13,784 nucleotides of DNA from Flavobacteriaceae bacterium (GTDB lineage: Bacteria > Bacteroidota > Bacteroidia > Flavobacteriales > Flavobacteriaceae). The stretch lies in the NCBI GenBank assembly GCA_015488935.1, contig WFMU01000313.1, positions 1-13,784 on the forward strand, written 5' to 3'. The notes under the pieces were generated by a model. It did not search any database, was not told the origin of the DNA, and saw only the letters and a list, made by a program, of their open reading frames with translations. Both the position numbers and the translations under genes were made by a program. Positions 1-5,994 of this stretch are shown here, one piece after another (within the stretch, counting starts at the first letter, position 1; every line of letters starts with the position of its first letter).

Positions 1-662
1 GTATCGTAATTTTTAGTATCTTCAATATGTACAGTTAATTCGGTTAATCTTTTATGTACTTCTTTAATTAAATTTCCTCTAGATTTATTGGTGTTATTTT
101 TATCAAAAAATTGTATTGCAGAAATAGGTTTTCCATATATTATATGTAGTGATTTGGCATAATCTATGGTATTGTCATAATTGAGTCCAACAGGAATAAT
201 AGTTAAATCTTTTCCTTCATTTTTGGTGAGATAATCAAAAGAAATTCGTGTAAAACCAGCGTGTAACGGACGAATTTTTCGTGCAATATGATGACTTCCT
301 TCAGGAAAAATAAGAATATTTTCGCCCTTAGATAGCAAATCAATACAATGTGCAAAAACAGCTTCATTTAAAGTTTTAGAATTTACGCCATCGCGAACTC
401 TATATATGGCAATTGCATGAATTGCAGTCAATAATTTTGCAGCAATTTTATTTTTAAAAGCACTAGCTCTAGCCAAAAAATACATAACAGCTTTGGTAGA
501 TGTTGCAATAACCAAAGGGTCCATCATAGCATTTTGGTGATTGGCAACAAAAAGAATAGGTCCTTTTTTAGGAATATTTTCTTTTCCTGTAACATGTATT
601 TTTTTATAAAATAAAAATAAGCCAGTTTTAACGTAAAATTTAACTAAATGGTAAAGTATCAT
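1..662 (-). CDS. PlsC-family 1-acyl-glycerol-3-phosphate acyltransferase-like protein, 3' end outside window
   Basis: Reading leftward from the ATG at 662-660, the frame stays open to the window edge (220 codons visible, C-terminus missing). It shows the acyltransferase motifs in order: NHQNAMMDP at residues 41-49 (His42 and Asp48 as catalytic dyad), IYRVRDG at 86-92 as the block II equivalent, FPEGS at 119-123 for phosphate binding, and IPVGLNY at 156-162 as block IV. The family moves an acyl chain onto (lyso)glycerophosphate at the inner membrane during phospholipid synthesis. The first motif has five residues between His and Asp, not the four of classical PlsC, a spacing known from GPAT-like branches, so the exact acceptor is uncertain. 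The start lies inside the end of the upstream transporter gene (23-nt overlap), which points to cotranscription and translational coupling. An upstream in-frame stop at 701-699 and the absence of another ATG support this start. Confidence 0.88.
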   Translation of the reverse strand, partial: MILYHLVKFYVKTGLFLFYKKIHVTGKENIPKKGPILFVANHQNAMMDPLVIATSTKAVMYFLARASAFKNKIAAKLLTAIHAIAIYRVRDGVNSKTLNEAVFAHCIDLLSKGENILIFPEGSHHIARKIRPLHAGFTRISFDYLTKNEGKDLTIIPVGLNYDNTIDYAKSLHIIYGKPISAIQFFDKNNTNKSRGNLIKEVHKRLTELTVHIEDTKNYD

Positions 663-1569
663 AGTTTTTTGATTTGTTTTTTTTGCTCCAATAATATGCT
701 AATAGTAATCCAGAAAGTATTTCCCAAATTCCCCAAAAAGCAACTAGTAAAGCCATTCCACCAAGTCCTTTAAAAAATAAAAATACAAGCATTAAACCAA
801 GTCCAGAATTTTGAATGCCAGTTTCAATACTTAAAGTTTTTTGATTTTTATACACTACTTTTCCAAATTTTGCAGTATAAAATCCAACCATATATAATGC
901 AGAATTATGAATAACTACCAAGTAAAAAACATAATGAATATGTGATTTAAAAATATCTAAATTATTATAAAAAGCAACACTTATAAAACCAATAAAAATA
1001 AGCACGGAAATTGGTTTTAGAAAACGAGAAACTTTTTTTGAAATAATAGGATTATAATGTCTAATAAGCATTCCTAAAATAAGAGGAATTCCTAATATTA
1101 AGACTACCAATTTTGCAACATCAAAAGGGTTGATTTGGATACTTCTTAAAATTTTTGCTGTAGGTTGGTATAAATTTCCCCAAATGGCTAAATTTATTGG
1201 AGTCATTACCAAAGCAGCAATCGTTGCAAAAGCAGTTAAACTTATCGATAATGCAGTGTTTCCATTGGCAAGTTTTGTCATAAAATTTGAAACATTTCCG
1301 CCAGGACAAGCAGCAATCATTAGCATACCTAAAGCAATACTTGCATGTGGCCTTAACAAATAAACCAAGCCTAAAGTAGTTAGAGGAACTAAAATAAATT
1401 GAGAAACAATACCAATAATTACTGGTTTAGGGTGCTTTAGTAGATTGCGAAAATCATTTATTGTAATATCTAAGGCAACACCAAACATGATTATCGCTAA
1501 TGTAATATTTACCAACCAAAGGGAATTAGTATCAAAATTGATTCGAAGTAAATCGATATTATCCGTCAC
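640..1569 (-). CDS. Bile acid:sodium symporter (BASS) family transporter
   Basis: A 309-residue integral membrane protein with about nine or ten hydrophobic segments, the usual BASS/SLC10 size. Family hallmarks are the CPGGNVSN segment at residues 88-95 followed by a helix rich in small and hydroxyl residues, and ETGIQNSGLG at 249-258, which in this family supplies sodium- and substrate-binding polar residues at the crossing of discontinuous helices. Members couple Na+ entry to uptake of organic anions (bile acids, pantoate, keto acids); the substrate cannot be read from the sequence. The start is GTG at 1569-1567: an in-frame stop lies four codons upstream (TAA, 1581-1579), no in-frame ATG occurs until residue 28, inside the first membrane helix, and the intervening codons make a plausible N-terminus. 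Its 3' end overlaps the acyltransferase gene by 23 nt. A weak -7-like box for this strand (TTAATTTG) lies at 1617-1610. Confidence 0.9.
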   Translation of the reverse strand: MTDNIDLLRINFDTNSLWLVNITLAIIMFGVALDITINDFRNLLKHPKPVIIGIVSQFILVPLTTLGLVYLLRPHASIALGMLMIAACPGGNVSNFMTKLANGNTALSISLTAFATIAALVMTPINLAIWGNLYQPTAKILRSIQINPFDVAKLVVLILGIPLILGMLIRHYNPIISKKVSRFLKPISVLIFIGFISVAFYNNLDIFKSHIHYVFYLVVIHNSALYMVGFYTAKFGKVVYKNQKTLSIETGIQNSGLGLMLVFLFFKGLGGMALLVAFWGIWEILSGLLLAYYWSKKNKSKNYDTLPFS

Positions 1570-1623
1570 ATTAATAATTTAAAAATAGTTCGGTAAAAAT
1601 AGGAAAAACCAAATTAATAATGT

Positions 1624-1736
1624 GAGTTCTATATAAAATTCATCAAACCCAAAAGGAAATCAAATAAAAGCAATCTTCTTTGTATAAAATCGTATCTCTT
1701 ATTTGATTTCTGTAAATTGAACTTTATATATAGTTC
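1624..1736. repeat. Imperfect long inverted repeat (possible hairpin RNA or MITE remnant)
   Basis: Two nested inverted pairs share one axis. The inner pair is a perfect 12-bp match (gaaatcaaataa at 1656-1667 with ttatttgatttc at 1699-1710) around a 31-nt loop. The outer pair joins 1624-1641 with 1719-1736 and matches at 14 of 18 positions. Together they would fold into one interrupted hairpin of about 113 nt. No gene or transposase accompanies it. Function unknown; the palindrome structure is seen directly, the folding is inferred. Confidence 0.65.
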
Positions 1737-1764
1737 ATGTTCATAGTAACTTTTTTAATAAGTA

Positions 1765-1817
1765 AGGATGTTTTAAGTAAAGCTGTTTTGACAAAACAGC
1801 TTTACTTAAAACATCCT
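1765..1817. repeat. 53-bp perfect palindrome (26-bp arms, 1-nt centre)
   Basis: The left arm 1765-1790 (begins aggatgtttt, ends agctgttttg) is the exact reverse complement of 1792-1817, with a single A at 1791 between them. As RNA it would be a near-perfect hairpin on either strand. It is not followed by a T tract on either side, unlike the two terminators in this window, and it lies between divergent genes where no terminator is expected. It could be a cruciform-forming regulatory site, a mobile-element trace or part of a small RNA. Confidence 0.85.
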
Positions 1818-1952
1818 CTACCTAATAATGGTCTTCTGTCTTTTTTTTCTTGCATCTTGCATTGTGTCTTTTTTCTTTGTCCATTCTTTAATGTTTAATG
1901 AATATAAAAAACAAAAATAAAAAAGAAAGTGTGGTAGTATAAAAATATAGTT

Positions 1953-1960
1953 TAATTTTG
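1953..1960 (+). promoter_or_regulatory. Putative Bacteroidota -7 box for the DUF6913-dapA pair
   Basis: TAATTTTG matches the TAnnTTTG consensus and lies 23 nt before the ATG at 1984, leaving a leader of roughly 17-20 nt. No TTTG -33 element is seen at the expected 19-nt spacing, so this rests on the -7 box and position only. Confidence 0.5.
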
Positions 1961-1983
1961 CTAAAAATATTTTGTAGAAGTAA

Positions 1984-2508
1984 ATGGCATTTTCAGGATT
2001 TAAAACAAAAATATTAACTCAAAAAATAGAGCAACTTTTAAAGGCTAAAAATAAAAGTAATTCTTTACAGATAGCAAAAAACATTAAAACGGTTGGTATT
2101 ATAGTTAATGAAGGCTCTGACTTTGATTTTGAAATGCTAAAGAAATTACAAAAACAGATAGCCTCTGGAAGTAAAAATTTTTCTGTATTAACCTATAAAA
2201 CTACTACAGAAAGTTATAATGAATTTAGAGGTGTTGTTGTAAATGAAAAAGATTTTTCATGGAATGGTACATTAAAATCAAAAGAAGTAAAAGATTTTTT
2301 AGAAAAATCTTTTGATATGCTTATCGACTATACAAAATCAACTACCGTATTAAGTAAATATTTGGTTGTAAAATCAAAAGCTAAATTTAAAGTAGGTTTT
2401 GCAAATATTGATAAGCGTATGTATAATTTTATGATAGCTGCAGATAAGGATATAAATCTTTTTAATAAAGAGCTAATAAAATATCTTGGTATTTTAAAGA
2501 AGCTATAG
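1984..2508 (+). CDS. DUF6913 family protein of unknown function
   Basis: A 174-residue, lysine-rich, probably cytoplasmic protein with no signal peptide or membrane segment. I recognise it as the small DUF6913 family that often sits directly before dapA in Flavobacteriaceae; no biochemical role is known to me. Visible structure: a basic amphipathic N-terminal helix (about residues 1-32), then alternating strands and helices, with a KTVGIIVNEGSDF segment (about 35-47) and a hydrophobic FDMLIDYTK segment in the C-terminal half. The alpha/beta pattern is compatible with a small Rossmann-like fold, but no nucleotide-binding glycine loop is evident. It precedes dapA by 43 nt with no terminator between them, so cotranscription is likely. 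The start is chosen for its position just after the -7 box and because the N-terminus matches my memory of the family. Confidence 0.75.
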   Translation: MAFSGFKTKILTQKIEQLLKAKNKSNSLQIAKNIKTVGIIVNEGSDFDFEMLKKLQKQIASGSKNFSVLTYKTTTESYNEFRGVVVNEKDFSWNGTLKSKEVKDFLEKSFDMLIDYTKSTTVLSKYLVVKSKAKFKVGFANIDKRMYNFMIAADKDINLFNKELIKYLGILKKL

Positions 2509-2551
2509 AATAAGCAAAATAAATCGAATTATTTAACGTTAATTTAGTACA

Positions 2552-3448
2552 ATGAAAAAAAAATTCATAGGTACTGGTGTAGCCTTAATTACACCTTTTA
2601 CAAAAAATGGAGAGGTAGATTATATAGCAATAGAAAAATTAGTTAATTTTCAAGTAAAAAATAATGTAGATTATTTAGTTGTACTTGGAACTACTGGCGA
2701 ACCTGCAACATTAAATAAAGATGAAAAACAAAAAGTTATAGCAACCATTGTTAAAGTAAATGCAAAACGATTACCACTAGTTATAGGAATTGGAGGAAAT
2801 AGTACACAACAAGTAATCGAAGAAATAAAAGCAACAAATTTAGAGGATTTTGATGCTATATTATCTGTATCGCCATATTACAATAAACCAACACAACAAG
2901 GAATTTATGCACATTTTAAAAAAATTGCAGACCAAACAGATAAACCTATTATTGTGTACAATGTGCCACACAGAACAGGACAAAATATAACGCCAGAAAC
3001 CATCCTAAAGTTAGCAAAAGATTGTAAAAATATTATTGCAGTAAAAGATGCTGCAAGTGATATACAACAAACATTGCAATTATTAAAAAATAAACCTTCC
3101 GATTTTTTAGTAATATCTGGCGATGATTCGTTAGCACTATTGTCGGTAATTGCAGGAGGCTCTGGCGTAATAAGTGTTATTGGACAAGGAATGCCAAAAG
3201 AATTTACACACATGATAAATCTAGGTTTGCAAGAGAAACACAAAGAAGCATTTAAACAACATTATAAATTAATGAATTTAACAGATTTAATTTTTAAAGA
3301 AGGAAATCCTGCAGGAATAAAAACCATACTTAAACAAAAAAATGTTTGTGAAACAACAGTACGTCTTCCATTAATTAAAGCATCGGAAGAATTGCAAACA
3401 CAAATTTACAAAGCAGTTTCTAAGATAGAAAAAAAACGAACAAATTAA
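2552..3448 (+). CDS. dapA: 4-hydroxy-tetrahydrodipicolinate synthase
   Basis: DapA condenses pyruvate with aspartate-4-semialdehyde, the first committed step to diaminopimelate and lysine, in the cytoplasm. The 298-residue length and TIM-barrel pattern fit the family. Diagnostic residues are present: the GTTGE motif at 46-50 (Thr47 and Thr48 of the proton relay), Tyr110 in the SPYYNKP segment, Tyr136 in YNVPHRTG, Arg141 for the substrate carboxylate, and the Schiff-base lysine Lys165 in AVKDAASD. The GSGVISV segment at 203-209 is the usual glycine-rich barrel end. The ATG at 2552 starts directly with the family-typical K-rich leader and GTGVALITPF. It follows the DUF6913 gene and is separated from bamD by 130 nt with new promoter-like boxes, so it probably ends its transcription unit, although I see no strong terminator hairpin. 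Confidence 0.96.
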   Translation: MKKKFIGTGVALITPFTKNGEVDYIAIEKLVNFQVKNNVDYLVVLGTTGEPATLNKDEKQKVIATIVKVNAKRLPLVIGIGGNSTQQVIEEIKATNLEDFDAILSVSPYYNKPTQQGIYAHFKKIADQTDKPIIVYNVPHRTGQNITPETILKLAKDCKNIIAVKDAASDIQQTLQLLKNKPSDFLVISGDDSLALLSVIAGGSGVISVIGQGMPKEFTHMINLGLQEKHKEAFKQHYKLMNLTDLIFKEGNPAGIKTILKQKNVCETTVRLPLIKASEELQTQIYKAVSKIEKKRTN

Positions 3449-3526
3449 AAGTGTTTTTAAAAATACAGACCATCTAATTTAACAAAGATTTAGCAATAAA
3501 AAACGCAATAATGTAGAATAGCAATA

Positions 3527-3574
3527 TACTTTTGTTTTTTAGTTTTAATAATCCATTAATTAATATTACTTTTG
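3527..3574 (+). promoter_or_regulatory. Two identical -7-like boxes 40 bp apart before bamD
   Basis: TACTTTTG occurs at 3527-3534 and again at 3567-3574; both match TAnnTTTG. The first leaves about 40 nt of leader before the bamD ATG at 3579. The second ends only four bases before the ATG and would give a nearly leaderless mRNA, so it may be fortuitous. Neither has a clear TTTG at -33; a TTTT lies about 20 nt before the second box. Confidence 0.45.
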
Positions 3575-3578
3575 CAGA

Positions 3579-4400
3579 ATGAAAAAAATAGTTTTCTTAT
3601 TAGTTGTTATTGTTTCTTTATCAGCATGTAGCGAATACAATAAGGTGTTGAATAAAGGAGATATAAAATCTCAATATAAAATGGCTGAAGAGATGTATAA
3701 TGCTGGTAAATATACAAAAGCAATGACACTTTTTGAAAAAGTGGCACCAACATTTAGAAACAAACCACAATTACAACGTATTAGATATATGAGTGCTAAG
3801 TCCGATTATGCGCTTAAAAATTACGATTTGGCAGCCTATCGATTTAATCGATTTATAAATAATTATCCAAAGAGCTCAAAGATAGAGGAAGCTTATTATT
3901 TAGCAGCACAAAGCCAATATAAATTATCGCCACCTTCTAGTTTAGACCAAAAAGACACCTATAAAGCACTTTCGTCATTACAAACATTTTTAGATAAATA
4001 TCCAAATTCTAAATACACAAAAGAAGTAAATAATCAGTATAAAGAATTGACTGAGAAGCTAGAAAAAAAAGCATTTGATATCGCATATTTATATTACAAA
4101 ACAGAAAAATATAAATCGGCAATTGTAGCGTTTGATAATTTTATATCGGAATATCTAGGTACAAAATATAAAGAAGATGCTCTTTTTTATAAGTTTAAAT
4201 CTGCCGCAATATTAGGTGAGAAAAGTGTCTTTTATAAAAAGGAAAAAAGATTAAAGAATGCCTTAAAAGCGTATAAACGGTTTATTAAATATTATCCGAA
4301 ATCACGATTTAAAAAAGAAGCGGATAAAGAATTGGAAAAAGTAACAAGAGAATTAGAAATAACAGAATCATTAAATAGGAAACAAAACGATGGATTATAA
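3579..4400 (+). CDS. bamD: Outer membrane assembly lipoprotein BamD
   Basis: BamD is the essential lipoprotein partner of BamA in the machine that folds beta-barrel proteins into the outer membrane. The 273-residue product opens with a lipoprotein signal peptide (K-K, hydrophobic core, lipobox LSAC with Cys17 as the lipidation site) followed by the SEYNKVL sequence I associate with Bacteroidota BamD. The rest is TPR-like helical repeats: AEEMYNAGKYTKAMTLFEKV (about 36-55), a YDLAAYRFNRFINNYPKS unit, a TFLDKYPNSKYTKEV unit, YYKTEKYKSAIVAFDNFI, and AYKRFIKYYPKSRFKKEA, each ending in the YP(K/N)S turn typical of BamD. The tail is charged and dispensable-looking. Its last 11 nt overlap the rpoZ start, so the two are translated from one message. 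It is slightly longer than the roughly 245-residue E. coli protein, normal for this phylum. Confidence 0.93.
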   Translation: MKKIVFLLVVIVSLSACSEYNKVLNKGDIKSQYKMAEEMYNAGKYTKAMTLFEKVAPTFRNKPQLQRIRYMSAKSDYALKNYDLAAYRFNRFINNYPKSSKIEEAYYLAAQSQYKLSPPSSLDQKDTYKALSSLQTFLDKYPNSKYTKEVNNQYKELTEKLEKKAFDIAYLYYKTEKYKSAIVAFDNFISEYLGTKYKEDALFYKFKSAAILGEKSVFYKKEKRLKNALKAYKRFIKYYPKSRFKKEADKELEKVTRELEITESLNRKQNDGL

Positions 4401-4725
4401 AAATTCAAAAGCACCAACATCTACAATCACTTACGATAAGAATAAGATTGAAGCACCAACAAATAATATTTATGAAGCTATTGCCGTAATTGCAAAAAGA
4501 GCTTCACAGATTAATGGCGATTTACGCGCAGAATTAATCGAAAAATTAGAAGAATTTGCTACACATAATGATAGTTTAGAAGAAATATTTGAAAATAAAG
4601 AACAAATAGAAGTATCTAAATTTTATGAACGTTTGCCAAAACCAACAGCCTTAGCTGTTGAAGAATGGTTAAATAATAAAATCTATTATAGAAATCCATT
4701 AAACGATTCGCAAAAAGAAGACTAA
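4390..4725 (+). CDS. rpoZ: DNA-directed RNA polymerase omega subunit (Bacteroidota type)
   Basis: Omega binds the beta-prime subunit and helps assemble and stabilise RNA polymerase. The 111-residue product carries the family core NNIYEAIAVIAKRASQING (about 25-43), which corresponds to the first helices of the omega/Rpb6 fold, followed by an acidic stretch (LEEFATHNDSLEEIFENKEQ) and a C-terminal segment with KPTALAVEEWLNNKI. The layout differs from the proteobacterial omega, as expected for Bacteroidota. The ATG at 4390 lies inside the bamD end (11-nt overlap) and the stop TAA shares one base with the coaBC ATG at 4725, so bamD, rpoZ and coaBC form a tightly coupled operon. Confidence 0.9.
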   Translation: MDYKNSKAPTSTITYDKNKIEAPTNNIYEAIAVIAKRASQINGDLRAELIEKLEEFATHNDSLEEIFENKEQIEVSKFYERLPKPTALAVEEWLNNKIYYRNPLNDSQKED

Positions 4726-5930
4726 TGTCGATATTAAGTGGTAAAAAAATACTACTTGGAATAAGTGGAGGAATTGCAGCATACAAAACCGCAATATTAG
4801 TACGAGGTTTTGTAAAAGCAGGAGCAGAAGTTAAAGTTGTATTAACACCTGCAGCAAAAGACTTTGTTACACCATTAACATTATCAACCTTGTCAAAAAA
4901 TCCAGTACATTCTACATTTTTTGATAAAGAAAGTGAAAATGAAATGTGGAATAATCACGTGGATTTAGCACTTTGGGCAGACCTAATGTTAGTTGCACCA
5001 GCAACAGCAAATACCTTGTCTAAAATGGCAAATGGTACTAGCGATAATTTGTTGTTGGCCTGTTATTTGTCTGCAAAATGTAAAACCTATTTTGCTCCAG
5101 CAATGGATTTAGATATGTACCAGCATACCTCTACAAAAAAATCGATAAAAACCCTACAAGATTACGGAAACATACTAATACCAGCAACAAGTGGTGAACT
5201 AGCAAGTGGATTAATTGGAGAAGGAAGAATGGCAGAGCCAGAAGATATTATATCGTTTATAGAAAAAGATATTCTAGCAACATTACCATTAAAAAATAAA
5301 ACCGTATTAATTACAGCAGGTCCAACCTATGAAGCAATAGACCCAGTACGATTTATTGGAAACAGATCCACAGGAAAAATGGGTTATGCCATAGCAAATA
5401 GAGCTGCAAGTTTAGGAGCAAGAGTAATTTTAGTGTCAGGACCATCAAACGAAAAAGTTGCCTACACCAACATCGAAATTCGAAAAGTAGAAAGCGCAGA
5501 TGAAATGTACCAAGAAGTACATAAATATTTTAACGAAGCAGATATTGTTATCGCTACAGCAGCAGTAGCAGATTACAAACCAGCAACCATAGCTACCAAA
5601 AAAATTAAGAAAAAAGACGCATCATTACAAATAGAATTATTACCAACCAAAGATATATTGGCATCTATTGGAGCTATAAAAAAATCACAATTTTTAGTTG
5701 GATTTGCATTAGAAACAAACAACGAATTAGAAAATGCAAAAAGTAAATTAAAACGTAAAAATTTAGATATGATTATACTAAATTCTTTACAAGATAAAGG
5801 AGCAGGATTTGCAACAGCAACAAATAAAATTACCATAATTGATAAAAAAGAACAAGTATTAGAATTTAAATTAAAATCAAAAATAGAAGTAGCAAAAGAT
5901 ATTTTTGATAGTATATTACATAAAATATAA
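4725..5930 (+). CDS. coaBC: Bifunctional phosphopantothenoylcysteine decarboxylase / phosphopantothenate-cysteine ligase
   Basis: CoaBC joins cysteine to 4'-phosphopantothenate and then decarboxylates the product to 4'-phosphopantetheine, two steps of coenzyme A synthesis. The 401-residue length is typical. The N-terminal CoaC flavoprotein half shows GISGGIAAYK (12-21), the catalytic His78 in NHVDLALWAD, PATANT (92-97) for FMN binding, PAMDLDMY (125-132) and the substrate flap ELASGLIGEGRMAEP (158-172). The C-terminal CoaB half begins near 190 and shows TAGPTYEAIDPVRF, GNRSTGKMG (212-220), AAVADYKP (279-286), the KIKKKD lysine region (293-298) and GFALET (326-331). Two CoaC positions differ from the E. 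coli and plant enzymes: Asp128 where they have Asn (PAMN), and Ser161 where they have Cys. I believe both are common in Bacteroidota, so the enzyme is probably active. Start codon overlaps the rpoZ stop by one base. Confidence 0.96.
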   Translation: MSILSGKKILLGISGGIAAYKTAILVRGFVKAGAEVKVVLTPAAKDFVTPLTLSTLSKNPVHSTFFDKESENEMWNNHVDLALWADLMLVAPATANTLSKMANGTSDNLLLACYLSAKCKTYFAPAMDLDMYQHTSTKKSIKTLQDYGNILIPATSGELASGLIGEGRMAEPEDIISFIEKDILATLPLKNKTVLITAGPTYEAIDPVRFIGNRSTGKMGYAIANRAASLGARVILVSGPSNEKVAYTNIEIRKVESADEMYQEVHKYFNEADIVIATAAVADYKPATIATKKIKKKDASLQIELLPTKDILASIGAIKKSQFLVGFALETNNELENAKSKLKRKNLDMIILNSLQDKGAGFATATNKITIIDKKEQVLEFKLKSKIEVAKDIFDSILHKI

Positions 5931-5962
5931 TATAAAAATCAATTTAACGTTCAAATATTTAC

Positions 5963-5970
5963 TACATTTG
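5963..5970 (+). promoter_or_regulatory. Putative -7 box before porD
   Basis: TACATTTG matches TAnnTTTG and lies 24 nt before the ATG at 5995, suggesting a leader of about 20 nt and a promoter internal to the coaBC-porD-recN run. No good -33 TTTG is present. Readthrough from coaBC is also likely, since no terminator is visible in the 64-nt gap. Confidence 0.45.
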
Positions 5971-5994
5971 AAAATGTAAGATAAAACCATCACT

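Larger units (their letters stand above)
1570..1983. other. Divergent intergenic region with two inverted repeats
   Basis: This 414-nt gap separates the leftward transporter operon from the rightward DUF6913-dapA pair. From left to right it holds a weak leftward -7-like box (1610-1617), a 113-nt imperfect inverted repeat (1624-1736), a 53-nt perfect palindrome (1765-1817), a pyrimidine-rich tract with a tandem heptamer (cttgcat twice, 1849-1862), a consensus -7 box on the minus strand (TATTTTTG, read from 1919 to 1912) and one on the plus strand (1953-1960). If the minus-strand box is used, it would give the transporter mRNA a structured leader over 300 nt long, or an independent small RNA; this is inference. 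No tRNA or recognisable riboswitch was found. Confidence 0.6.

Noticed and set aside
1130..1363. 77-codon plus-strand frame opposite the transporter gene
   Set aside because: It is antisense to a conserved membrane-protein segment (CPGGNVSN region), has no family resemblance and no promoter box.
1765..1817. Palindrome as an intrinsic terminator
   Set aside because: No T tract follows on either side, and flanking genes diverge, so neither ends here.
1849..1862. Tandem cttgcat repeat as a CRISPR or larger satellite array
   Set aside because: Only two heptamer copies are present with no spacers; it is simple-sequence noise or a short microsatellite.
2905..3243. 112-codon minus-strand frame inside dapA
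   Set aside because: It is the complement of conserved DapA catalytic sequence; its composition follows from the dapA codons.
3449..3578. Terminator after dapA at the gtttttaaaaat stretch
   Set aside because: The pairing is a short A/T-only palindrome without a GC stem or a following T tract.
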